64,000 nucleotides of DNA from Haliotis asinina (GCF_037392515.1 NC_090285.1:1801501-1865500), one strand, 5' to 3'; counted from the first letter of the stretch, positions 45,854 to 57,800 are shown. Numbers and translations are program-made. Notes: generated by a model not told the origin, from the letters alone.

Positions 45854-48800
45854 ATGGACATCGCCATCATTGGTGTAGGATGCCGATTTCCCGGGGCTTC
45901 CTGTCTCAGGGAATTCTGGAGAGTCTTAGTCAAGGGAGAAAACCACGTGACAGACATCCCACCAGACAGATGGAATATGAGCAGTTTCTATGACCCGGAT
46001 GTAACCGCCACGGGCAAGTTCTACTCTAGAAAGGCGGGATTCCTAGAGAAGTAAGCCTGTAGTTGTCTGTAAGACCATTCTACTAGCCTAGATGATGAAA
46101 ACTTCAAACACTGAGCGACTTCGTGGTTGTTGAAGTGTCCCCCTTTTGCATTACTGGTCATAAGAAAATAAAAGTTATTTGTTTGAGAGGCTTTGAATGT
46201 TTACAAATTTGTTATCCCCCAAAACGCGTTTTACTGGTGGTATTAAAATGCGCTCCGTCTGTCCTTCCGTGCACATTCATCTTTTCCAGAGCAGGACCTT
46301 AAAACCGTTTAATACTTCTTCACCAAACTTTGCACATAGACAGCTCTGCCGGTGTACTGTGCCTTTTGGTAGTTTCTGGAATTCTGAAGAAACAGTTTTC
46401 GCGTTCCCATGGCAACAAATTTGACTTCGACTGAAATTGGTGGTAGTGCTCTTTTCCGGAGCCGAACCATAAAACCGTTCACTATTTCTTCACCAGAAGT
46501 GACACAGATATTGGTCTAGTGGTGTACTGGTGCCTTTTGGTAGTTTTGAAATTCTGAATAAAATAGTTTTGGTTTCTCCATGGCAACAATTTAGACTTCG
46601 ACTGAAATTGGTGGTAGTGCTCTTTTCCGGAGCAGAACTCTGAAACCGTTCACTAATTCTTCTCCAAACTTGGCGCATAGATAGATCTGGTGGTGCAATG
46701 GTGCCTCTTTTGCAGTTTGGGTATTCTGAATAAAATATTTTTGGCGGTTTTTACTTTCAAATTGGTAGTAGTGCTCTTTTCCGGAACAGAACTCTAAACC
46801 TGTTCACTATTTCTTCAACAAGCTTGGTCTAGTGGTGTACTGGTGCCATTTGGTAATTTGAAATCATGATTAAAATATTTTGGTGTTTCCATGGCAACAG
46901 ATTTGACTTAGACTGAAAGTGGTGATTGTGCTCCTTCCAGGAGCAGAACCTTAAAAACCTTTCATTGTCCTAGCTCCTTCCACTTTTCTATAGGCACATC
47001 AAAACATTTGGCATAATCATAACTTGTAGACATAATCATGAAGAATATTTTGCCGTTGCGGGGGATATTGATGACGTTGTCTTCTTGCTATTCCAGTTAT
47101 GCAGACTTTGACAACAAACTGTTCGGTATCAGCGAGAGCGAGGCTGGTCAGATGGACCCCCAGCAGCGCCAGGTGTTGGAGTGCACGTACATGACGCTTG
47201 AGAACGCTGGCATCACCAGACAACATATAGCAGGACAGAACGTCGGAGTATACATAGGTAAGTCATGTAGACGTCACGCTGCAGGCAGATGACCAACACC
47301 ATACATGTACTCCAATCCAACAGACAAAACACAAGGGTATGTCTACTGTAACAGATATGGAGTGCCACACTTTTTTAGGTCACATTCCCTGATGTGAAAC
47401 AGGCTCCAATGTTTGGAGTTTATCTGGAGGAAAATCTAAAGATGTATTAATGAGGCGGCTGGAAGACTCCATAACAAACATTTCGATATCCATAGGTGTA
47501 ATATGTGTGAAGCCCATCTTGTTCCCAGTTGTGGAGTTCTTTTTCTAAATTGTGGAATAAGTCTAATCTCGGTCACTCTGGAAAGAACACAAGTGATGAC
47601 GGGAGTCTATAAGCTACTCATTTACCCCCCACCAGGTGCCATGAACAGCGACTTCACGGTGAGGATGACTGCCAACTCTCACGAGATCGACCACTACTCT
47701 GTTGCTGGTCTCGCGGGAAGTGTCTTAGCCAACAGAGTGTCCTACGTGTACAACTTGTCCGGGCCCTCCATGGTAGTGGACACAGCCTGTTCCTCGTCTC
47801 TGGTGGCAATACACCAGGCAAGTCTGGCCCTCCGAGCAGGTGCGTGTACATCCCGTCACAGTCACACTCCTGTTATATTTACAGTTGGCTCCCCACTACA
47901 TCTTACACTAATTTCGAAAATTAGTTTTAAATATGTCCACATGTTCAACTGCAAATGCAACGTATTTTGTGATGTCAGATATCTACCTTTTCTCTGCAAT
48001 GTGAACTGTAACCCATATATGTCTGCACATTTTGTGAAGACGTCTCCAAAATGACATTATTTTCTGACGATAATCGATTCATTGCTTCAAATATACTCGT
48101 ACCTATATTTCTGTATACTGAAGAAGGTAGCTGAACACTGTCTGGACATGTATGTCTCACCAACTATCCCCATGTGTTGTCCAGGAGACTGTGAGATGGC
48201 ACTCTGTGGGGGCGTGAACCTGCTGCTGCACCCCACAGTGTTTGTCCCCCTAAGCAAGGCCCAGATGCTGTCCCCCAGTGGACAGTGCCACGCCTTTTCC
48301 TCTAACGCCGACGGGTACACAAGGGGAGAGGGATGTGGCATGGTCCTCATCAAGCCACTAGCACAGGTGAGCGAGTTGGTGTTGCTGTCATTTTCTTTCA
48401 GTTTTATCAGGTCGTATCTGATGTTGGAGGAGTTGGTTTCACTCGACATGAGACACGAGTATTAACATACTTTGCAAACTAGAATCATAGTATTACGTTT
48501 CTGCCACGCCCAAGGGACGCAACTCTGTATGGCGAATGGCGGCGTGTTTAAAAACCTGATTATCCATTGCTCCATACAAAAATGAGATCCCCTACTTTAC
48601 TTTGTCTGGGTATTATATCAAAGTGTGAAACCGAGTCACATGTTCAGATCATAGGCTGTTCCATATCAAGTATGTCTTCGCTAGAATCAGATTAAGTGAA
48701 TGGTTTGTATCCATGTTGAAGGCACTTCATGATGGTGACAACATTTGGGCCACGGTTTCTACTGGTGTGAACCAAGATGGCCGAGCGGCCCAACCAATCA

Positions 48801-51800
48801 CAGCGCCATCTGGTAACCAGCAGCTTCAACTACTCCACGACCTCTACAGGGCACATGACGTGGACCCTTACACCGTTGAATACATTGAGGCTCACGGTAG
48901 GTCTGTGTGTCCATGTGTTACGCTGTACTTTCGTAGTGTTCTTTTATCTGCCAATGATCAGCGTGCAGATGCACATTGAGTACATAACATGCATTCCTGA
49001 AAATATAACTTACAGTTAATTTAATATCTGAGATCACTAACTTGTATTACTTTCGGTGATTTGACATTGTCAGCTCTGAATCAATATGATATAATTATCT
49101 TTCACAGGTACTGGCACCAAACTTGGTGACCCTATCGAGGTCAACGCGTTTGGAGAATTCTTTACCTCTGATAGGAATCCAAGGACACGTTACATGGGCT
49201 CCGTGAAGACCAATATAGGCCATCTGGAACCGGCAGCAGGCGTGGCAGGTCTTATAAAAGTCTTGCTCATGATGAAACACAACACAATCGTACCATCTCT
49301 TCATTTCGATAAACCAAACGAACACATAAACTTTGAAAATTTTCGGTTTATCATTCCACAAGATCCTTTGCAATGGACTTCAGTTACGAAAGTAGCTTGC
49401 CTGAATTCATTTGGTTTTGGCGGAACTAACAGTCATGCAGTTTTACACAGTTTCAATAAACCACCACATGCCAGCAGACCCATTTTGGGGGCTTCGCATA
49501 TTGTTTGTTTTTCAGGCAGCACCTCAGAGTCATTGAAGAAGAGTCTTGAGGATTTCCTCTCCTGTGACGATTTCATAGACGATGACCTGCCAGCAATGTC
49601 CTACACATCGACAGTCAGAAGGGAACATTTCACGCATAGAAAGTCATTTGTTGTAAAAAGTATTAATGACTTGAAACAGCAAGTACAAATGATACTAAAA
49701 AGCAGAGACGTTGCTGACATTAAGACAAGCAAATTGAAGATTATCTTCGTCTTTTGTGGGATGGGCACTGCTTGGTCGGGTATGTGTGATGGCTTCATGA
49801 AAAAGAACAAAACTTTCAGCACAACGATCAACACGATTGACGCGTCTTTGAAAAAGTTCGTCTCCTGGTCATTGACAGAGAGGCTCAGAAACGGTTATGA
49901 TGTACAAGACCCTAATTTCGGTCCAATCGCCATATTTGCTTGTCAGGTCGCTCTTGCCAAGCAGTGGGAGTCCTGGGGAGTAAGCCCAGCCGCTGTTGTT
50001 GGTCAGTCAGTTGGGGAGGTGGCCGCGGCACACGTTGCTGGCATTCTGTCTCTGGATGAAGCTGTCAAGGTCATCTTCCACAGGACTCGAATCCTGGCTG
50101 AAGTCACAGGAGGTAAGATGGTTCTTATAAGAAACCTTAAGACAGAGAAGGTACAAGACATTTGTGAAGAAGCTGCAGGCGTGAATATTGCAATTCGTTA
50201 CAGTCCTGTGTCGTGTACAATTAGTGGTGACTCTACTGCCGTGGATGAGGTGAAGTCACGTCTTCAGTCCTCTCACAGCGATCTTATGCTGACTGATCTC
50301 CCTGTTAGTGCTGCATACCATAGCCACCACATGGACCGATGCACGCAGCAGCTGGACAACATATTAGCTGACCTGAAACCATCACCAGCGAGGATACATA
50401 TGATATCAACAGCCGCATCTCGCCCCACAGAGAAAGATGTAACGTCTTCTGAATACTGGGGTGCTAATGTTCGCAATGCTGTTCAGTTTGCTTCGGGAAT
50501 AGAAAATTCTACCTCTGTCAATCATCTCAATGTATTTATAGAAATTGGTCCTAAGCCAGTATTGAGAGCTCATATTGATGACATTTTTCAGGAAAGAGCA
50601 GGATCGTGTATATGCCTTCCTTCCTTGACAGTCAAGCTTAGAGAAAAGACGATCCTGGGGACACTGTCTGAGCTGTACCAGATGGCCATGAACATAAACT
50701 GGCGGGAGCTGTTCAGCTACACAGAACCCCCAACGCCGGTACCGAGTTATGCCTTCTCACACAAGCACCTAATGATCTTGCCTCCAATTACAGAAGAAGA
50801 AGTGTTTGGATCTAATGGAAACTCTGGAAGTCACCTCTTTGTGAAACTGTCACCTTCCACGGGCAAGTGCATACTGAACATCAAACCTTCTAACTTTGGA
50901 ACTGTCTATGAACACAAGGTCAAGGACATTATTGTCATCCCAGGTGCAACCTACGTGGAAGCAGGGTTTGGAATCGCAAGATCAATGAATATTGCTGATG
51001 TTAGACATCTAGTGGTATCTGTCAGCTTTCTGAATCCAGTTACTTTGAAGAAGGACGTGTCTGTTCAGCTGGATGCTGTGATTGAAGATCAAAGCCAAAC
51101 TACGAATGACTGTACCAAAGAATTCACCATCAAAAGTACTGGTGACGTCATTGCCAAAGGCAGAATGCTGGTGTGCCACAATGAACTTGAAGAGGAACGG
51201 ATGGACATTGAGGCCATAAAGGAGAGATGTATCCAAACAGTCACGGGCGAAGAAGTGTATCAAGTTCTGCAATATTCTGGATTTACATATGGAACTAACT
51301 TTGCAACTGTACACTATGCATTAAGAGGGAACGCAGAGAGTCTCACAAGCCTAACAGTCGGGCAAAAGCTGAAAGAGGAGATGACCCACACTGTGATTCA
51401 TCCGGCAATACTTGATGGAATGCTGCAGTCAGCAGCTGCATTCGACATGCAAGAAAGGGAGTTTCTCCCAGTCGAGCTCAAGAATGTAATCGTCAGGCAT
51501 CCAGTGGAGACAGATATGTTTGTTTATACAAGAATTACAGACAGCAACGGATCCCACACATCCTTTACCTTAACACTTCTTTCGCCCAATGGAACTGTCA
51601 TAGCACATGTTGAAAGATTCACAACACAATTTATTGGGTCAGATACTTTTGATATTCACAAAGCGACATTCAAAACAAGCATGGTGTTGTTGGATTCTTG
51701 TGCAGTTCCTCAGAACAGTGTTGATACTGGAACTGTCGTCTTCACCAATGCAGATCTAACCAGTGTGGAAACATCCTGTGTCATACATGAATTGGATCAC

Positions 51801-54800
51801 ATGGGAGTTGAAGGCACAAGACACGCTCTTGACTCTGTCATACACAACATCAAGCAAATCTGTTTCGTATTTGCAGCACCTGATATAAAAACTGACCGGG
51901 GAGAATCCCTTCAAGAAGAACTCACGAGAAGGATAATGGCCTTGAGACTGATCGCCCTTTACCTAGCCAGTAGAGGGGTGTCTGTGCCTCTGGTGATAAT
52001 TTCAGAAATAGAAACCACTGGAGATACCATTGCAACTGGCTGTCTCAGTGAAGCTGTCAAAGGTTTCATCAGGTGTGTCTTAAGGGAGTACAGAGCTCTT
52101 CACGTTCAGCTTGTGGATGTTCTAGTTGACAATGACAGGGACTTCTTAGAAAGGCTTCCAGGGATATTACCACAATGCAGATCTGATGACTTCAAAAGGT
52201 ACCCTGAGATAGTTCTTCACAATGATCAAGTCTACATGCACACAATTATGTCATACCCATGCCTGCAACCAACGTTTCGATCAGTTATAATGGATGAACG
52301 TTCTGAGGGCATGCTGTGCACAAAATCAAAGACATCAATAACCAAACCATTTTTCTACCCCAAACAAAAGACAGCTACATCCATGAAGGATATGACCGAT
52401 ATAGAGGTGACTTCTGTGGTTGTCCATAGCTCCCTGATGCATGGACTTCACATTGGGTGCCCTGCAGGGTCCACAGTCGATATCCACCCAATTCTGTGTC
52501 TTGAAACAATTGGTAAACTGCCCATGGGATCCAGACGTAGCCATCCCGATGCAATAACCCTGTTTCCTTCAAACGTTTGCAAGAGTATCCAGGTTCCAAA
52601 GGACTGCACCATAGACGCAGGACAGGTGCCTGGTTATGCTCCAGGTCATCTTACAACACTTTATCTAATGTGGAATTTGTCCATTAACACAGCAAGGAAC
52701 AACATTGTCATTTTGTACACAAACAGCTCAAAGCCATTTGCAAATGCACTGTCATACTTGCTTCTTTCACAAGGGGCAAAGAAAGTGTCATTAGCCAACC
52801 TAAACGACACTGCACAGCAAAGAAATGACTCTGTAACGTTGATTCCGACGGTTTTACTGACGAAGGTGGAAGCAAAAAGACTGTTGACAACATTCACAAA
52901 TGTACTGAAAATAATTTGCTTTGAACCTATCACTAAAAGATCTGCCCAGGAGTATCTACTTGCGGCTTTGCAAAACTTGCAGCTTCACATCATACGACCA
53001 TTTGAAATTTTCTCTCCAAGGGTAATGTCTGCAACAGTGCCCAAAATGATTAAATGGATCACATCCCACAGTAAGACAGTCTTCAACATATGTCATAGCT
53101 TCAGTGGCATCACGGTATCTAAGAAAGAACAAACAGCTCCCCCACTGAACATTTCAGAAGTTCTTAATAGCACCGTGTTGTCCTTGTCTTCAGATAGCAG
53201 CTTGGACATGGATTCTATGGTGACACCAAGTACCCACCTATTTCAGAAGACTGCTTCCTATCTGGTTGTGGGAGGTCTCACGGGGCTGGGATGGGAATGT
53301 GTGACATTCCTTGCAGCCAGAGGAGCTGGATGTGTGATCATTCTGAGCAGACGTACGCCTAACCCTGAACGACAAGCAGATATGGACCATCTGTCTCAGA
53401 AACATAAGTGCCACATAACATCCATTCAAGCTGATGTCACTGTCTACAAGGGCCTGGAATCAGCTGTATTAAAGATAAAGACACATATGAAACCTCTCAA
53501 GGGTGTATTTTACGGTGCAGCGGTTTTACAGGATGCCTCCCTCTCTGAGATGACAGAGGAAAAGCTCGCCACAGCTATGTCTCCAAAGGTAACAGGTGCT
53601 TGGAATCTTCATATCCTGACAGCAGATCTTCCTCTTGACTTTTTCGTCCTGCATTCTTCTGGGGCAGCTGTTCTGGGGAATGCTGGTCAGTCAAACTATG
53701 GAGCTGGTAATGGATTCTTGGATGGATTGGCAGTGTACAGAAGGCAGCGTGGAATGAGTGGCCAGAGCATCAACTGGGGACCTCTCGACCTTGGGATGCT
53801 AGAGAACAAAGGATCTGTACTGAGGAAGCTGGAGAGTCAAGGGTACATGATCATTGGCAAGAAGGATATCAGTCAGTGCCTGACACACATGCTCATGCTG
53901 AATGAGCCGCAAGCCCTGGTGTGCAGAATAGACAGACAGAAAATGGCAGAGCAATTACAAAGGGATAAGGAAACAACACTTATGGTACGACTTAAGACAT
54001 ATTTGGAACCTGCCATGAAGATAATAAATCAAAAGGCAACATCGGAAGGGGGTAAATGCTCTTTCAGTGTTGACAAACTACAGAGATGCACAGAGGAGGA
54101 GAAGCTGCAGATGTTGAGGGAATATGTAAAACACCTTGTGTGTGATAAGGCTTTGTTGGATATAAACAGTTTTCAGATGGACGCCAACATGAAGGATCAA
54201 GGTGTGGACTCAATGTATGCCATGGAAGTTACTGGCGGAATCTTGTCAGACATTGGAGTAAAGCTGTCCACCCACGAAATCCAGCTTCAATCGACAAACA
54301 GCATTGCCAGGAGAATACTGGATATACTATCAGGTACAGGGAAGGAACAGACACAAGTCTGTGACATGGAGTCCGTCATAACTAAACAAGCAATAAGCAT
54401 GTCAATTGCGAAGTCAATCTGTGGGATGAAGACAAACTGTGAACATAACATGGGTTTTGTAATCATCAGTACCATTTCAGTTCCAGATGTGGTAAATGTA
54501 TCAACATTGATAGCGGTGGCAAAAGAATGTGTATCACGTCATCAGGTCACAAGAACCTCTTACATCCTAAGCCATAACAAAGTTTCCACAAACATGTTGC
54601 CCCTGGAGGATGCTTTTGACTTCCGTGTACTCTCCGGAGATGACCTGTCCGAGGTCAGGAAACATACAGAGGAGTCAATGCATCTTCGGCATAAGAGTCC
54701 TTTACGATTCATATTTCTTACAAGATCCTTACAGCTCAGAATCGTTTTCCACAGACTTGCATTTGATTTGAAGGCCATCACAATCTTTGTGAAGGAACTT

Positions 54801-55706
54801 GAAAGTATGGCCAATGCAGCGCTGCTGGGCAAACCCCTGGAAGATGTCGTAACTGATCCAGATGAGGATGTTGCGAAAGAAATCCAGAAAGTTCTTGCTC
54901 CAGATTTCAAGAGAGTGAACCAGTTTTGGAAGACAAAGGCAATGTGCATACCCTACAACAGCCTATCGAAAGCGCCAGTTATACACAATTTACAAAATAA
55001 CCACATCTTCCTCACACGACCAATAAACAGTCACCTGTACACAAAGATCTTGAAATACGCAAAGGACAGAGGACTCACACCTTTTGATTACCTTGCCAGT
55101 ATCTACCAGCTATTTCTTGCCTTTGTCAGCAGGAAAACAACATCAACTATCACGACCTCAGTTGACCTTCGTAGCTTGGTTCCCGCTCTGACCAGAACCC
55201 TTGGAAGATGCACGAACTTCATCCCCCTGATATGCCAAGTACCCGAAGACAACACAACAGTGGAGGAGTTCCTACAGCACAACAAGAAGACTATACAACA
55301 TTTCACCCAATATGCAATATATCCGTCAGACGAAATCAAGAAACTGATTCCCGAGGACAAAAGCCTGGGTCCAAACTACTTCATATATGAGACTGATACC
55401 ATCACCAATACGTCTAACCAGTTGACAGTAGACATGCCGGTCGTCTTTGATTCCTCCATTGAAACTTTCATGTACATTTGGCAGAGGAAGGAGACGAGAC
55501 TCATGGAGATCAGGTTTCATCTGAGGAAGGACCTGTTCACTAACCCGAGGGCTGAGGTCCTCGTCAAGGCATTCCTAGGTCTAATGGATGATTCTTTGAA
55601 CTTCCCTGACTCAACTTTAGGGCATCTAAGACAACAAAACTACATGGCCTTGGACGAAAGGAGCTCCAAGAAACGTGTCCTGTCTGCATTGTGCTCTCTG
55701 ATGTAA
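45854..55706 (+). CDS. Type I iterative polyketide synthase, KS-AT-DH-deadER-KR-ACP-condensation-like (6 coding exons)
   Basis: Coding exons: 45,854-46,050; 47,097-47,257; 47,636-47,839; 48,185-48,366; 48,722-48,896; 49,108-55,706. All have GT/AG borders. The sum is 7,518 nt: 2,505 residues and TAA. The start was chosen because the KS begins at once ([14 protein letters not shown]) after a strong acceptor at 45,832. Key residues: KS C171, H306, H345; AT S607 and H711; DH H909 and D1076; KR S1824, Y1837, N1841; ACP S2008. The C-terminus is a condensation-like domain, not a thioesterase. Expected action: repeated malonyl-type extension in the cytosol with ketoreduction and dehydration but no cis enoyl reduction, giving a polyene chain; the release route is unknown. 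KS wording ([12 protein letters not shown]) is PKS-type, unlike animal fatty acid synthase (KSNMGHPEPASG). Product unknown. Introns lie only in the KS part. Confidence 0.93.
46213..47088. mobile_element. Inverted-repeat element with internal ~170-bp units, family D copy 2 (PKS intron 1)
   Basis: Opens tatcccccaaaacgcg and closes gttgcgggggata (47,055-47,067), with about four internal units (ctcttttccggagcagaact, aaccgttcactatttctt, gtggtgtactggtgcc, ccttttggtagttt). Homology with 25,129-25,660 continues to gtcttcttg at 47,088, eight bases before exon 2 of the PKS. It fills most of intron 1 (46,051-47,096). No coding capacity. Confidence 0.75.
47258..49107. other. PKS introns 2-5
   Basis: Introns at 47,258-47,635, 47,840-48,184, 48,367-48,721 and 48,897-49,107, between 211 and 378 bp each. 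Nothing else was recognised within them. Confidence 0.8.
49734..50680 (+). other. PKS domain: acyltransferase (residues ~516-830)
   Basis: [13 protein letters not shown] opens the domain (family GQGSQW). The nucleophile elbow is [12 protein letters not shown] with S607; the usual GHSxG His is Gln. The second catalytic His (H711) sits in AAYHSHHMD. The motif that predicts extender choice (HAFH malonyl, YASH methylmalonyl) is neither, so the substrate cannot be assigned. Confidence 0.9.
50841..51685 (+). other. PKS domain: dehydratase (residues ~885-1165)
   Basis: Double hot-dog motifs are present: [12 protein letters not shown] with H909 (the conserved Gly of HxxxGxxxxP is Asp) and [10 protein letters not shown] with D1076. 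Both catalytic residues are kept, so activity is likely. Confidence 0.88.
51831..53228 (+). other. PKS region: KR structural subdomain and degenerate enoylreductase (residues ~1215-1680)
   Basis: Residues ~1215-1400 resemble the structural half of a ketoreductase ([20 protein letters not shown]). Residues ~1415-1680 follow ER order and spacing, with [15 protein letters not shown] where an ER substrate region is expected, but the nucleotide-binding GGVG motif is replaced by NSSKP, so NADPH binding is not expected. No methyltransferase domain was recognised. Confidence 0.65.
53241..53845 (+). other. PKS domain: ketoreductase (residues ~1685-1885)
   Basis: NADPH loop [11 protein letters not shown] from residue 1693. 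The catalytic Ser (HSSGAA, S1824), Tyr (SNYGAGN, Y1837) and Asn (N1841) have normal spacing, and a Lys upstream (SPKVTGAW) is also in place. Confidence 0.92.
54081..54323 (+). other. PKS domain: acyl carrier protein (residues ~1965-2045)
   Basis: [12 protein letters not shown] carries the phosphopantetheine Ser (S2008) in the standard GxDS context. Only one ACP, consistent with an iterative single-module enzyme. Confidence 0.92.
54396..55628 (+). other. PKS domain: C-terminal condensation (NRPS C)-like domain (residues ~2070-2480)
   Basis: Order and wording fit the condensation fold: [18 protein letters not shown] at the HHxxxDG site (H2188, D2193), [19 protein letters not shown] at the bridge region, and [13 protein letters not shown] at the site of the family GNFVNTLPLR motif. 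The second His, the catalytic one in NRPS C domains, is Arg2189 and the Gly is Leu2194, so ordinary condensation chemistry is doubtful. A relative in the same CoA-acyltransferase fold is the main alternative. Confidence 0.75.
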
Positions 55707-57794
55707 ACAGTTTCGTTGTAAACTGGACACAGTTCATGTTTCCTGGTTCTGTCATATCGTCCTCCTTGTGTCGGAATTACGAACAGAAAATAGAGAATAT
55801 TACCAAATGTCTTTTGATATCAACCATATCACAAGTTGATACAAGTTTTCTGGTATCAATACCATGTCTAGAATTGGACACCATTTGCCATGGAATGAGT
55901 GAACGTATTAACATTAATGAAATCACAACCAAATAACTCTGCTGGCTAGCGACCAGTTTTCGCCGCGTACTAGTTATGCCAATACCTGGCTGTAGCGCTT
56001 GAGCAAACAGCTTGACTTGTACACATGTACCATTTCACACATTGACACATCACAAAAGCGACAGGCTATGAGTGTTAAATTCAAGCTGTCTGCTTAAGCG
56101 CAGGCTGTAAATATGGCAATGTGGGTTTAGTATGCAAATGTAGATTTACGACTGTTTCGTCGAATGGTGTACAACCTTTGAACAATCACTGTATTCCGTG
56201 TACACAGGAACTCTGTTAAACCGGGCACCTGTATTGCTGGACTCACCACGTGTAATGAGGAAATTACAATGTGCCCTGGACACGTTCGTTTATCCGGGTA
56301 TTCATTCATTTCGACAGTCCCTGTGAAGAAGGTAGTGTCTGAATTAAACAATAACCTGTAGTTACCATTAACTTGCGTTTGCAGGTGAGACATGTCATGC
56401 TTTCTGTTTTGAAACCCAAGCTGAACTTTTGACTTTTACACTGCAGTAGTCCCCTACCTGGAATCAGTGGCATGTAACATTCTGGGTTGTCTGCTTGTAT
56501 ATGATCAAGCATACTTTGGGTTATATACTCGTGTTATCTAGTACTGTTCGTTTGTAGCCAGTCTTTGTTGTTTAGTTGTCTCCGTTGAGCAGGCCTGTCT
56601 TCTACAGTTTTTAAATATTGCATAACCTTGAAATCTGTGTTTCTTTATACACATTGTTGGCAGTTTTTGATATTCCACAAATACATATTGATTAAGACGT
56701 GATTTGTGCATGGATTTGACTGAGTGTGGTCTCGTCTATTTACACGTAGTGAAAGAACAAAAGGACCTTGTGAAGTGTAGCAAGAAGGGTCATGTTGAAT
56801 GTACCAGTACTTCAGTGATGGAGAATGGTTTGGCCGTATAGTAAATAACCAAATAAATATATATGAAATATATAATTTGAGAAGGAACAGTGGCATTACA
56901 CCCTTTGTATCAGTTACTTTCATTGATATGAAGCATGGTTCTGAATACAACAGTAAACATCCTTCAGGATGCCAGATGTTACCATAGTTACCTTCTGCTG
57001 GTTCCATCTGTCTGTGGTTCATTCTCAAGTCCTGAAGCTGTTTGTATACCGACTGTATCCACTGTTTGTACACACATTTCAAATGGCTCTTGAAATTATT
57101 ATGTTACTTCCATGAAAATATCTACCCACCATGTTTTGCTCTGTCCATTAATATCAGGCATGCTTCACCATGATGTTCAACAATGTATGCTTCAATTAAA
57201 AGAACAATCATTCTGTGTTTAAGTATTTTGTCTTGTTTAGCAAGTATGTTCCATTGTCTGTGAGATCGTGTGATAGCCTAGGACTCCCTTGTGTCCCAGC
57301 AGTCAACCATCTCGTAGAGTTACTCTAAAATCTACGTATGGGCATGATATGGATTTACAATATTTCAACCACTAGACTATCAATCCACACTAGGACAAGT
57401 AACATCTTTAAAATTGTTAGTGTACTTCAGTACAGTGGCACATGTAAAATCGCCCTGATAAATTGTCCACTACACAGGTCGATTTCCCAACTGATCTCAT
57501 AAACAAACAACACAATTAACATTGAAAAGTCAACTGGAAACCAGTGCAGCATGATTTACAAATTTGCTTGCCCAACAGAAAACACACTGGACTTGGACGT
57601 TGGGCAATGGTTCATTTCCACCCGCGCACTTGTTTGTGCTGTAACTGGTCAGCACAGTGATATGAAATGACAGGACACCAAGGTATGTAACTACACATGC
57701 CTTGTTGTGTAATGAGTTGACAGAGCAGCCCCTTGCATACCTTACATCCTCTCCAAAAACATCAAAACAACATCTGTTTACAAAACACATTCAC
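55707..57794. other. 3' region of the PKS and gap to GTF2E1
   Basis: The PKS 3' UTR must lie here. aataaa at 56,852-56,857 is one possible poly(A) signal; others cannot be excluded. The two genes are convergent. Apart from the family B repeat, nothing is recognised; an open frame at 56,645-57,082 (minus) has no visible domain. Confidence 0.4.
55945..56051 (-). mobile_element. Interspersed repeat family B, copy 2
   Basis: Reverse of 38,734-38,838 (ctggctagcgaccagt ... acctggctgtagcgctt ... atttcacacattgacaca). A partial third block (caagctgtctgcttaagcgc) follows at about 56,082. Confidence 0.65.
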
Positions 57795-57800
57795 TTTATT
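57795..57800 (-). terminator. Poly(A) signal of GTF2E1
   Basis: AATAAA on the minus strand, two bases after the stop codon, followed by GT-rich sequence (gtgaatgtgttttg). It implies a very short 3' UTR. Confidence 0.6.

Larger units (their letters stand above)
45854..49463 (+). other. PKS domain: ketosynthase (residues 1-425, across 6 exons)
   Basis: Catalytic triad present: DTACSSS (C171), EAHGTGT (H306) and KTNIGHLEP (H345). Also GVGCRFPG at the start and [12 protein letters not shown] (406-419) at the end. Each of the five introns interrupts this domain. Confidence 0.95.

Noticed and set aside
51009-55520. Minus-strand frames of 60-129 codons inside the PKS
   Set aside because: Antisense shadows of the long PKS exon.
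45854-55706. Calling the PKS an animal fatty acid synthase
   Set aside because: The KS motifs are PKS-type, the ER is degenerate and there is no thioesterase. FAS would have an active ER and a C-terminal thioesterase.
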